A stretch of DNA of 64,000 nucleotides from Paraburkholderia lycopersici (GTDB taxonomy: Bacteria; Pseudomonadota; Gammaproteobacteria; Burkholderiales; Burkholderiaceae). The DNA is taken from NCBI RefSeq assembly GCF_900096975.1, contig NZ_FMYQ01000021.1, forward strand, positions 62,001-126,000, written 5' to 3'. The position numbers and the translations under genes are program-made. Each line of letters begins with the position of its first letter. Within the stretch, counting starts at the first letter, position 1. This document shows, piece by piece, positions 16,573 through 24,695 of this stretch. Below the pieces are notes generated by a model. It was not told the DNA's origin. It ran no database searches and saw nothing but the letters and a program-made list of their open reading frames with translations.

Positions 16573-18099
16573 ATGACGATTCTCCCGCTGCGCAAATTCT
16601 TCGCGGCCGCGGTCGTGGCGGCGTGCCTGCCGTTCGCGCCGCACGTGGCATCGGCGGCGCCGGCTGCCAATCTGCCCGATTTTGCCGACCTGGTAGACAA
16701 AGTGGGGCCGTCGGTCGTCAATATCCGCACCACCACACGTGTTTCGACGTCGCAGCGCGGCCTGCCGCCGGGCATGGACGACGGCGACATGTCGGAATTT
16801 TTCCGCCGCTTCTTCGGCATTCCGCTTCCGCAGGGGCCGCAGGGCGGCCAGTCGCCGCGCGGTGGACAAGGCGGCGGGCAGGGCGGTGGCGGTCAAGGCG
16901 GCGGTTCGGACTCGGGCCCGGACAGCGGCAATGACACCGAGCAGAACAGCGGCGTCGGCTCGGGCTTCATCCTTTCGGGCGACGGCTACGTGATGACCAA
17001 CGCGCACGTGATCGACGACGCCGACAGCATTTACGTCACGCTCACCGACAAGCGCGAATTCAAGGCGAAGCTGATCGGCGTTGACGACCGCACCGACGTC
17101 GCCGTGGTGAAGATCCAGGCGTCGAACCTTCCGGCCGTGACGATGGGCGATTCGAACAAGGTGCGGGTGGGCGAGTGGGTCGTCGCGATCGGGTCGCCGT
17201 TCGGCCTCGAGAACACCGTGACGGCGGGCATCGTGAGCGCGAAGGGGCGCGATACCGGCGACTATCTGCCGTTCATCCAGACCGACGTGGCCGTGAATCC
17301 CGGCAACTCCGGGGGGCCGCTCATCAACATGCAAGGCGAGGTGATCGGCATCAACTCGCAGATCTACAGCCGCACGGGCGGCTTCATGGGCATTTCGTTC
17401 GCGATTCCGATCGACGAGGCGATGCGCGTGGCGGATCAGCTGAAGTCGACGGGCAAGGTCACGCGTGGCCGCATCGCCGTCGCGATCGGCGAAGTGACGA
17501 AGGACGTGGCCGACTCGCTCGGCCTGCCGAAGGCGCAAGGCGCGCTCGTCTCCAGCGTCGAACCGGGCGGCCCGGCCGACAAGGCCGGCATCCAGCCGGG
17601 CGACATCATCCTCAAGTTCAACGGCGTGAACGTCGATGCCGCGACCGACTTGCCGCGCATGGTCGGCGACACGAAGCCGGGCACCAGGGCCACCGTCACG
17701 ATCTGGCGCAAGGGCGCGACGCGCGATCTGCCGATCACGGTCGCCGAAATGCAAACCGATAAGGGCGCCAAGGCCGATCAGAAGAAGGCGCCCGAGCCCA
17801 AGCCGCGCGCATCGAATGCGCTCGGCCTGGCGGTGGTCGACGTTCCCGCTGACCAACTGGCCCAGCTCAAAATCAAGGGCGGCGCGATGGTGGACTCGGT
17901 GGACGGCCCGGCTGCCCGCGCCGGTCTGCAAAAGGGCGACATCATCCTGCGCGTGGGCGACACGGACATCACGAGCGCGAAGCAATTCCAGGACGTGACC
18001 GCCCGTCTCGATCCGCAGAAGATGGTGGCCGTGCTCGTGCGGCGCGGCGACAACACGCAGTTCGTGCCGCTGCGTCCGCGCGCGCCGGGGCAGAAGTAA
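16573..18099 (+). CDS. mucD: Periplasmic serine protease MucD/DegQ (HtrA family)
   Basis: Protease and chaperone for misfolded envelope proteins. The 508-aa protein has a signal peptide (cleavage near residue 28, VASA), a trypsin-like domain with catalytic His145 (TNAHVI), Asp175 (DRTDVAV) and Ser246 (NPGNSGGPL), and two PDZ domains (about 295-385 and 410-500). The loop before the catalytic domain holds an almost pure Gly/Gln stretch (about residues 88-111), a longer and more glycine-rich loop than in E. coli DegQ. It follows rseB as in the Pseudomonas algU-mucABD operon. Confidence 0.95.
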   Translation: MTILPLRKFFAAAVVAACLPFAPHVASAAPAANLPDFADLVDKVGPSVVNIRTTTRVSTSQRGLPPGMDDGDMSEFFRRFFGIPLPQGPQGGQSPRGGQGGGQGGGGQGGGSDSGPDSGNDTEQNSGVGSGFILSGDGYVMTNAHVIDDADSIYVTLTDKREFKAKLIGVDDRTDVAVVKIQASNLPAVTMGDSNKVRVGEWVVAIGSPFGLENTVTAGIVSAKGRDTGDYLPFIQTDVAVNPGNSGGPLINMQGEVIGINSQIYSRTGGFMGISFAIPIDEAMRVADQLKSTGKVTRGRIAVAIGEVTKDVADSLGLPKAQGALVSSVEPGGPADKAGIQPGDIILKFNGVNVDAATDLPRMVGDTKPGTRATVTIWRKGATRDLPITVAEMQTDKGAKADQKKAPEPKPRASNALGLAVVDVPADQLAQLKIKGGAMVDSVDGPAARAGLQKGDIILRVGDTDITSAKQFQDVTARLDPQKMVAVLVRRGDNTQFVPLRPRAPGQK

Positions 18100-18103
18100 C
18101 CGG

Positions 18104-18439
18104 ATGGGCACGCCCATGCGGACTTCGTCGGGGGCGCAGGGCGCGCTCGATCGTGCGAGCGCGTACCTCGTGCTGTACGGCCGCGCGTGGTGCCATCTGT
18201 GCGACGAGATGCGCGTGGCGCTCGAGCCGCTCGCCTCGGCGGCGGGCGCGCGGCTCGACATCATCGACGTCGATTCCGACCCCGCGCTGCAGGCGCGCTA
18301 CGACGAACTCGTGCCGGTGCTGCTCTGCGACGGTATCGAACTGTGCCATTACCGTCTCGACGAGGCGCGCGTGCGCGCCACGCTGGGCCTGAGCGCCGAC
18401 ATACCGTGCGTGCCGCCCATCCCGCCGGGTGGTGCGTGA
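18104..18439 (+). CDS. Glutaredoxin/thioredoxin-fold family protein
   Basis: A 111-aa thiol-disulfide protein of the DUF836/glutaredoxin-like group. The redox motif C-x2-C is in RAWCHLCDEMRVAL (about residues 27-38), followed by LDIIDVDSDPALQARYDELVPVLLCDG, which includes the cis-proline of the fold. No signal peptide is present, so it should be cytoplasmic. It starts 4 bases after mucD and probably ends the rpoE transcript. Partner and substrate are unknown. Confidence 0.83.
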   Translation: MGTPMRTSSGAQGALDRASAYLVLYGRAWCHLCDEMRVALEPLASAAGARLDIIDVDSDPALQARYDELVPVLLCDGIELCHYRLDEARVRATLGLSADIPCVPPIPPGGA

Positions 18440-18537
18440 AACGCGCAACCGGCGCGCCGCGCCGCGCGATACGTCTCCCATGGCATGACGGATCCGCTAC
18501 ATCACCGGACGGTTCGCCCGTGGGACCCCTTTTCGGA

Positions 18538-18602
18538 TAAAATAGTCCGGTTTTTCATCTGTTTACGAGGCGTGCCCAGCTATCGTTGGGGCGCGCCTTT
18601 TT
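18538..18602 (+). promoter_or_regulatory. Promoter -10 and terminator-like hairpin in the lepA leader
   Basis: A TAAAAT box (18538-18543) would start transcription near 18550. A 9-bp stem follows, GGCGTGCCC (18569-18577) with GGGCGCGCC (18589-18597), containing one G-U pair and directly trailed by TTTTT (18598-18602). That is the layout of an intrinsic terminator placed 17 bases before the lepA ATG, so it could act as an attenuator. No clear -35 or Shine-Dalgarno is visible. Confidence 0.5.
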
Positions 18603-18619
18603 CGCTTGATCGGCACTGA

Positions 18620-20413
18620 ATGGATCATATTCGTAACTTCTCGATCATTGCGCACATCGACCATGGCAAGTCGACGCTCGCCGATCGCATCATCCAGCTG
18701 TGCGGCGGCTTGTCCGACCGCGAAATGGAATCGCAGGTGCTCGACTCGATGGATCTCGAGCGCGAGCGCGGCATCACGATCAAGGCACAGACCGCTGCGC
18801 TCTCGTACAAGGCGCGTGACGGCCAGGTCTACAACCTGAACCTCATCGACACGCCGGGCCACGTCGACTTCTCGTACGAAGTGAGCCGTTCGCTCTCCGC
18901 GTGCGAGGGCGCGCTGCTCGTCGTGGACGCGAGCCAGGGGGTCGAGGCGCAGACGGTCGCGAACTGCTACACGGCCATCGAACTCGGCGTCGAAGTGGTG
19001 CCGGTGCTCAACAAGATCGACCTGCCGGCCGCGAATCCCGAGAACGCCATCGCCGAAATCGAGGACGTGATCGGCATCGACGCGACCGACGCCACGCGCT
19101 GCAGCGCGAAGACGGGCCTCGGCGTGGACGACGTGCTCGAAGCGCTGATCGCGAAGGTGCCGCCGCCCAAGGGCGACCCGGACGCGCCGCTGCAGGCGCT
19201 CATCATCGACTCGTGGTTCGACAACTACGTCGGCGTGGTGATGCTCGTGCGCATCGTCAACGGTACGCTGCGTCCGAAGGACAAGATCAAGCTGATGGCC
19301 ACCGGCGCGCAGTATCCGGTCGAGCACGTCGGCGTGTTCTCGCCGAAGTCGCGCGATCTCGAACAGCTTTCGGCGGGGCAGGTGGGCTTCATCATCGCCG
19401 GCATCAAGGAACTGGCCGCGACGAAGGTGGGCGACACCGTCACGCACGTCGCGAAGCCGGCCGCCGAGCCGCTGCCGGGCTTCAAGGAAGTGAAGCCACA
19501 GGTGTTCGCGGGCCTCTATCCGGTCGAGGCGAACCAGTACGACGCGCTGCGCGAATCGCTCGAAAAGCTCAAGCTCAACGACGCCTCGCTGCAGTACGAG
19601 CCCGAAGTCTCGCAGGCGCTCGGCTTCGGCTTCCGCTGCGGCTTCCTCGGTCTCCTGCACATGGAAATCGTGCAGGAGCGCCTCGAGCGCGAGTTCGACA
19701 TGGACCTCATCACCACGGCGCCGACCGTGGTGTACGAAGTCGTGCAGCAGGACGGCAGCCAGATCATGGTCGAGAACCCGGCGAAGATGCCGGAGCCTTC
19801 GAAGATTGCCGAGATCCGCGAGCCGATCGTGACCGTGAACCTGTACATGCCGCAGGACTACGTGGGCTCGGTCATCACGCTCTGTACGCAAAAGCGCGGC
19901 AACCAGATCAACATGCAGTACCACGGCCGCCAGGTGCAGCTCACCTACGAAATCCCGATGGCCGAAATCGTGCTCGACTTCTTCGACCGCCTGAAGTCGG
20001 TGTCGCGCGGCTATGCGTCGATGGACTACGAGTTCAAGGAGTACCGCACCTCCGACGTCGTGAAGGTCGACATGCTCATTAACGGCGACAAGGTCGATGC
20101 GTTGTCCATCATCGTGCACCGCTCGCAGTCGCAGTACCGCGGCCGCGAAGTGGCGGCGAAGATGCGCGAGATCATTCCGCGCCAGATGTACGACGTGGCC
20201 ATCCAGGCGGCGATCGGCGCGCACATCATCGCGCGCGAGAACATCAAGGCGCTGCGCAAGAACGTGCTGGCCAAGTGCTACGGCGGCGACATCACGCGCA
20301 AGAAGAAGCTGCTCGAAAAGCAGAAGGAAGGCAAGAAGCGCATGAAGCAGGTCGGCTCGGTCGAGATTCCGCAAGAGGCCTTCCTCGCCATCCTTCGTGT
20401 CGAAGACAAATAA
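18620..20413 (+). CDS. lepA: Elongation factor 4 (LepA), ribosomal back-translocase GTPase
   Basis: Translational GTPase of 597 aa that remodels stalled ribosomes and helps 30S maturation. The G domain shows G1 AHIDHGKST, G2 RGITIKAQT, G3 DTPGHVDF and G4 NKIDLPAA. Domains II, III and V follow, and the LepA-specific C-terminal domain includes KKKLLEKQKEGKKRMKQVG. It stands first in lepA-lepB-rnc-era-recO. The upstream hairpin at 18569-18602 may control its transcription. Confidence 0.98.
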   Translation: MDHIRNFSIIAHIDHGKSTLADRIIQLCGGLSDREMESQVLDSMDLERERGITIKAQTAALSYKARDGQVYNLNLIDTPGHVDFSYEVSRSLSACEGALLVVDASQGVEAQTVANCYTAIELGVEVVPVLNKIDLPAANPENAIAEIEDVIGIDATDATRCSAKTGLGVDDVLEALIAKVPPPKGDPDAPLQALIIDSWFDNYVGVVMLVRIVNGTLRPKDKIKLMATGAQYPVEHVGVFSPKSRDLEQLSAGQVGFIIAGIKELAATKVGDTVTHVAKPAAEPLPGFKEVKPQVFAGLYPVEANQYDALRESLEKLKLNDASLQYEPEVSQALGFGFRCGFLGLLHMEIVQERLEREFDMDLITTAPTVVYEVVQQDGSQIMVENPAKMPEPSKIAEIREPIVTVNLYMPQDYVGSVITLCTQKRGNQINMQYHGRQVQLTYEIPMAEIVLDFFDRLKSVSRGYASMDYEFKEYRTSDVVKVDMLINGDKVDALSIIVHRSQSQYRGREVAAKMREIIPRQMYDVAIQAAIGAHIIARENIKALRKNVLAKCYGGDITRKKKLLEKQKEGKKRMKQVGSVEIPQEAFLAILRVEDK

Positions 20414-20446
20414 GCTACGCAAATAAGCCGCACAACGGACCTCTAC

Positions 20447-21343
20447 ATGAATTTTGCGCTGATACTCTTTGTGCTCGTCGTTTTGACGGGTGTCGCGTGG
20501 GTTGCAGACAAACTGGTTTTCATGCCGCGCCGGCGTCTCGCCGCCGACGCGGCGGTCGCGGAATTCGACCGTCAGCAGGAGCGTGTCGGCGAGCGTTTCG
20601 CCGATGAAAACGCTCCCGTCACGCGCCAAAACCTGCGCAACGAGAAGCTGCGTCAGCCGTGGTGGCTCGAATACACGGCGAGCTTCTTTCCCGTGATCCT
20701 GGTCGTGTTCCTCGTGCGCTCGTTCGTGGTCGAGCCGTTCAAGATTCCGTCGGGTTCGATGGTGCCCACGCTGCTGGTGGGCGACTTCATCCTCGTGAAC
20801 AAATTCGACTACGGCATCCGTCTGCCGATCACGAATACGAAGATCACGCAGGGCCGTCCGCTTGAACGCGGCGACGTGGTCGTGTTCCGCTATCCGAAAG
20901 ACGAATCGGTCGACTACATCAAGCGCGTGATCGGCCTGCCGGGCGACGTGGTCTCCTATGAGGACAAGCAGCTTACGGTGAACGGCAAGCCGGTTCCGGA
21001 AGTGCCGCAGGGCGATTACTTCGACGAAGAGCGCATTGGCTACGCGAAGCAGTTCACCGAAGACCTCGGCAACGGCCGCAAGAACAACATCCTCAACAAC
21101 CCCGCGGTGCCGCCGTTCATCGTGGGCGCCGAGGATTATCCGTATCGCGACAATTGCCAGTACAACGCGCGCGGCGTGGTCTGCAAGGTGCCGCCCGGCC
21201 ACTATTTCATGATGGGCGACAACCGCGACAACAGTGCGGACAGCCGCTACTGGGGTTTCGTGCCCGATGCGAACATCGTGGGCCGCGCGTTCTTCATCTG
21301 GATGAACTTCAGCAATCTGCGTCGCATCGGTTCGTTCGAGTGA
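20447..21343 (+). CDS. lepB: Signal peptidase I
   Basis: Inner-membrane protease that removes signal peptides from exported proteins. The 298-aa protein has two N-terminal membrane spans (about residues 3-20 and 78-95), the nucleophile Ser104 in IPSGSMVPTL and the general base Lys159 in DYIKRVIGLPGD, plus the box E motif GDNRDNSADSRYWGFV. It is encoded 33 bases after lepA, the usual order, and probably shares its transcript. Confidence 0.97.
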   Translation: MNFALILFVLVVLTGVAWVADKLVFMPRRRLAADAAVAEFDRQQERVGERFADENAPVTRQNLRNEKLRQPWWLEYTASFFPVILVVFLVRSFVVEPFKIPSGSMVPTLLVGDFILVNKFDYGIRLPITNTKITQGRPLERGDVVVFRYPKDESVDYIKRVIGLPGDVVSYEDKQLTVNGKPVPEVPQGDYFDEERIGYAKQFTEDLGNGRKNNILNNPAVPPFIVGAEDYPYRDNCQYNARGVVCKVPPGHYFMMGDNRDNSADSRYWGFVPDANIVGRAFFIWMNFSNLRRIGSFE

Positions 21344-21430
21344 CGGGCGTTCGATGGCCGTGCGCCATGCACGATGCAGACGCCGCGCAATGCAGCAGTA
21401 GGGCAGCAAAGCAGCAGCAATAAAAAACGT

Positions 21431-21493
21431 ATGCGCGAACACGAGTCCTGGCTGTATCGCATCTTCGCGCGCTACTTGAAGAACCCCCGGTAA
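21431..21493 (+). CDS. Possible 20-residue small ORF between lepB and rnc
   Basis: ATG at 21431 opens MREHESWLYRIFARYLKNPR and stops at 21493. The composition (aromatic, basic, helix-like) is not that of random GC-rich sequence, but no clear ribosome site precedes it (AATAAAAAACGT). In some related beta-proteobacteria a DUF4845 gene occupies the lepB-rnc gap, and this might be a remnant or simply chance. No function is proposed. Confidence 0.18.
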   Translation: MREHESWLYRIFARYLKNPR

Positions 21494-21514
21494 CGTCGCT
21501 TCATCACGGTTTTT

Positions 21515-21561
21515 CGCCCGCCGCCCCCCGTTTTCGCCGGGGGCGGCGGGCGCGTTATACT
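21515..21561 (+). promoter_or_regulatory. Perfect hairpin and -10 box abutting the rnc start
   Basis: A perfect 14-bp GC-rich stem (21515-21528 with 21539-21552) is followed by TATACT (21556-21561). The rnc ATG begins only 6 bases after that box, where a transcript would start. The stem has no T-run, so it is not a standard terminator. It could be an RNase III target or part of a read-through transcript. Confidence 0.45.
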
Positions 21562-21567
21562 CTCCCC

Positions 21568-22740
21568 ATGCCCCAATCTCCGTTGGAAAGCCGTTTGCGC
21601 TACGAATTTCGCAATGCGGAATTATTGCGCCAGGCTTTGACCCACCGCAGTCACAGTGCCACGCATAACGAACGCCTCGAATTCCTCGGTGATTCGGTTC
21701 TGAATTGCGCGGTGGCTGCCCTATTGTTCCAACGCTTTGGCAAGCTGGACGAAGGCGATCTTTCGCGCGTGCGGGCGAATCTCGTCAAGCAGCAGTCGCT
21801 CTACGAGATCGCTCAGGCCCTCAATATTGCCGACGGCCTGCGTCTTGGCGAGGGCGAGTTGCGCAGCGGCGGTTTCCGCCGTCCGTCGATTCTCGCGGAC
21901 GCGCTGGAGGCGATCTTCGGCGCGATCTTCCTCGACGGCGGCTTCGACGCGGCTCAGACCGTCATCAAGCGCCTCTACGTGCCGATCCTCGATCACATCG
22001 ATCCGCGCACGCTAGGCAAGGATTCCAAGACGCTGCTGCAGGAGTACCTGCAAGGCCACAAGATCGCGTTGCCGACCTACACGGTTGTCGCCACGCATGG
22101 TGCGGCGCACAATCAGCAGTTCGAAGTCGAATGCACGGTGCCCAAGCTCGACGTGAAGGTGTCGGGCTCGGGCGCCAGCCGCCGCGCGGCCGAGCAAGCC
22201 GCGGCGAAAAAAGCGCTCGACGAGGTCATGGCGGCCGCCCCCGCGCTGGTCGCCAAGCCGCGCCGTTCCAAGGGTGCGCGTGCCCCAAAAGCCGAGCCTG
22301 AGGTCGTTCCGGGCGTGACGGGCGTGCAGGGTGCGCTCGACCTGCGTGCGCCGGAGCGTCGCGAGCGCGTCTCGACACGCGTAGAACGACCCGCGCCGGC
22401 AGCGGCGGCGGGCGAAGCCGCGCCGCTAGCGGTGATTCGTGCGGCGCACGTGCAGGAGCGCCCGGCCGAGAAGGACAAGCCCGCCGAGAAGGCCGAGCGC
22501 GCCGTCGATAAAACCAGCGACAAGCCTGCCGACAAGGCCGCAGACAAGCCTTCGGGCTTCGACGCCGTGCCGAGCGCCGGCTCGATCGGCCACCGTTCGG
22601 CGGCGGCGAAAGCCGAACCGGCGCTGCGCACCGTCGTCGAGCGCGTGCAGACCGCGTCCGGCGGCAGCGGTGCCAACACCGACGAACACGCCGAAACCAG
22701 CGCGGCAGTCCCCGTGCGCGCGGCCGATGCCGGCCACTGA
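21568..22740 (+). CDS. rnc: Ribonuclease III with long C-terminal extension
   Basis: Cleaves double-stranded RNA in rRNA processing and mRNA decay. Residues 1-150 form the catalytic domain with the signature NERLEFLGDSVL (about 34-45) and the downstream DALEAIFGAIFLDGG. Residues about 153-222 form a double-stranded-RNA-binding domain (LLQEYLQGHKIALPTYTV, then SRRAAEQAAAKKALDEV). The remaining 165 residues are a low-complexity Ala/Pro/Lys/Glu-rich tail absent from the 226-aa E. coli enzyme. The ATG at 21568 has no Shine-Dalgarno and lies directly after a TATACT box, suggesting a leaderless mRNA. Confidence 0.96.
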   Translation: MPQSPLESRLRYEFRNAELLRQALTHRSHSATHNERLEFLGDSVLNCAVAALLFQRFGKLDEGDLSRVRANLVKQQSLYEIAQALNIADGLRLGEGELRSGGFRRPSILADALEAIFGAIFLDGGFDAAQTVIKRLYVPILDHIDPRTLGKDSKTLLQEYLQGHKIALPTYTVVATHGAAHNQQFEVECTVPKLDVKVSGSGASRRAAEQAAAKKALDEVMAAAPALVAKPRRSKGARAPKAEPEVVPGVTGVQGALDLRAPERRERVSTRVERPAPAAAAGEAAPLAVIRAAHVQERPAEKDKPAEKAERAVDKTSDKPADKAADKPSGFDAVPSAGSIGHRSAAAKAEPALRTVVERVQTASGGSGANTDEHAETSAAVPVRAADAGH

Positions 22741-22794
22741 TCCCACTCAGGCGCGCCACGAGCGCGCCTCCCGTTTTTCTATTCCGGTCCGATC

Positions 22795-23700
22795 ATGAAC
22801 GCTCCCACCTCCACTCCTGCCGGTTTCCGTTGCGGCATGGTCGCGATCGTCGGCCGTCCGAACGTCGGCAAATCGACACTGATGAACGCGCTGGTCGGCC
22901 AGAAGATCAGCATCACGTCGCGCAAGGCGCAGACGACGCGCCATCGCATCACCGGCATCAACACGATCGACGACGCGCAGTACATCTTCGTCGACACGCC
23001 CGGTTTCCAGACGCGCCACAGCACGGCGCTCAACCGGTCGCTCAACCGCGCGGTGACCTCGACGCTCAGTTCGGTCGACGCCGTGCTGTTCGTGATCGAG
23101 GCGGGCAAGTTCGGTCCCGACGACCAGAAAGTGCTCGACCTGATTCCGCCCAAGGCGCCCACGATCCTGATCGCGAACAAGATCGACCGGGTGAGCGACA
23201 AGGCCACGCTTTACCCGTTCATCCAGCAGGTTCAGGGTCTGCGCGAGTTCCGCGAGATCGTGCCGCTCTCGGCGAAGAATCCCGACGACATCAAGCGCCT
23301 GCTCGAAACGCTCAAGCCGTATCTGCCCGAAGGCGAGCCGATCTACGGCGAGGACGATCTCACCGACCGCAGCGAGCGCTTCCTTGCGGCCGAAATCCTG
23401 CGCGAGAAAGTGTTCCGCTGGACCGGCGACGAACTGCCGTACACGAGCACCGTGCTCATCGACAAGTTCGAGCAGGAGGGCCGCCTGCGCCGTATCTTCG
23501 CGACGATCCTCGTCGAGCGCGACAGCCAGAAGGCGATGGTGATCGGCCAGAAGGGCGCGAAGCTCAAGCAGATCAGCACCGAGGCGCGTCTCGACATGGA
23601 AAAGCTCTTCGACGGTCCGGTCTACCTCGAGACCTTCGTGAAGGTGAAGAGCGGCTGGGCCGACAACGAAGCCGGGCTGCGCGCCTACGGTTACGAGTAA
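22795..23700 (+). CDS. era: GTPase Era
   Basis: Ribosome-biogenesis GTPase (301 aa) that binds the 3' end of 16S rRNA. G motifs are GRPNVGKST, the switch region AQTTRHRITGI, DTPGFQT and NKIDRVSD. The C-terminal KH domain contains VIGQKGAKLKQISTEARLDMEKL. It follows rnc by 54 bases and precedes recO by 17 bases, as in most proteobacteria. Confidence 0.98.
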   Translation: MNAPTSTPAGFRCGMVAIVGRPNVGKSTLMNALVGQKISITSRKAQTTRHRITGINTIDDAQYIFVDTPGFQTRHSTALNRSLNRAVTSTLSSVDAVLFVIEAGKFGPDDQKVLDLIPPKAPTILIANKIDRVSDKATLYPFIQQVQGLREFREIVPLSAKNPDDIKRLLETLKPYLPEGEPIYGEDDLTDRSERFLAAEILREKVFRWTGDELPYTSTVLIDKFEQEGRLRRIFATILVERDSQKAMVIGQKGAKLKQISTEARLDMEKLFDGPVYLETFVKVKSGWADNEAGLRAYGYE

Positions 23701-23717
23701 GCACGACGGGCACGCGT

Positions 23718-24695
23718 ATGAGTGACGGCGCAGCCGGAACCCTGCACGACGACTGGCCCGCTCACGGCGAGGCGCAGGCCGGCGAGGCATTCGACGCCCG
23801 CGACACGCGCAATCCGCGCACGAAGGCCGCGAAAGCCGGCAAGGTGACGAAGGCGGCTGGCGCGACGAACGCCCTGGCCGAATGCGCCGACGCCGTGCCC
23901 GAAGGCCGCGCCGAACCGCGCAATGCCCGCAAGACCACGGCGCGCTCGCAATTGCCGCGCGCTTCGCGCAGCGCAACACCCGACTACCGCATCGCCGAAC
24001 AGCCGGCTTTCGTGCTGCACAGCTATCCGTACCGCGAAACGAGCCTCATCATCGACGTGCTGTCGCGCGATCATGGCCGCGTCGCGCTCGTCGCGAAGGG
24101 CGCGAAGCGTCCGCATTCTGCGCTGCGCGGCGTGCTGCAAACCTTCCAGCCGCTTGCGCTTTCGTGGACCGGCAAGGGCGAGGTGCGCACGCTCACGGGC
24201 GCCGAATGGGTGGGCGGCATGTTGCCGCTAACCGGCGACGCGCTCCTGTGCGGCTTCTACGTGAACGAGCTGCTCGTGAAGTTTCTCGCGCGCGAGGACC
24301 CCCATCCCGAACTCTTTCGACACTACGTCGTGACGCTCACGCGCCTCGCGCACGACGAGCCGCCCGTGCAGGTGCTGCGCTCGTTCGAGCGCGTGCTGCT
24401 GCGCGAAACGGGTTACGCGCTCGCGCTGAACCGCACCGTGAACCGCAAGACCGTGGTGGCCGAAGGGCGCTACGTGTTCGACCCGGAACGCGGCGTGCGC
24501 GAAGCGTCGGACGAATGGCCGGCGCAATGGCCCGTGCTTTCGGGCCAGACGTTGCTCGACATGGAAGAGGACGATTACCATCGGCCTCAGACCGTTGCGC
24601 AGAGCAAGGCGCTCATGCGCTTCCTGCTGAATGCTTACCTCGGGGGCACGCCGCTCGCGACGCGCCAGATACTGATCGACCTGCAGAACCTATGA
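23718..24695 (+). CDS. recO: DNA repair protein RecO with N-terminal extension
   Basis: RecFOR-pathway mediator that loads RecA on SSB-coated DNA. The 325-aa protein begins with about 85 residues of charged, Ala-rich sequence not found in the 242-aa E. coli protein. The OB fold follows (EQPAFVLHSYPYRETSLIIDVLSRDHG, then VAKGAKRP) and then the helical domain ending in GGTPLATRQILIDLQNL. No zinc-binding cysteines are seen, as in other proteobacterial RecO. The ATG at 23718 is the first plausible start after era. The stop overlaps the pdxJ start (ATGA). Confidence 0.93.
   Translation: MSDGAAGTLHDDWPAHGEAQAGEAFDARDTRNPRTKAAKAGKVTKAAGATNALAECADAVPEGRAEPRNARKTTARSQLPRASRSATPDYRIAEQPAFVLHSYPYRETSLIIDVLSRDHGRVALVAKGAKRPHSALRGVLQTFQPLALSWTGKGEVRTLTGAEWVGGMLPLTGDALLCGFYVNELLVKFLAREDPHPELFRHYVVTLTRLAHDEPPVQVLRSFERVLLRETGYALALNRTVNRKTVVAEGRYVFDPERGVREASDEWPAQWPVLSGQTLLDMEEDDYHRPQTVAQSKALMRFLLNAYLGGTPLATRQILIDLQNL

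Noticed and set aside
18563..21442. A 959-codon minus-strand frame opposite lepA and lepB
   Set aside because: Same antisense codon-bias artefact; composition is dominated by Arg, His and Val with no domain.
22830..23717. Extension of the recO frame back across era
   Set aside because: The upstream part is an out-of-frame reading of era with Arg-rich composition. ATG 23718 is the first sensible start.
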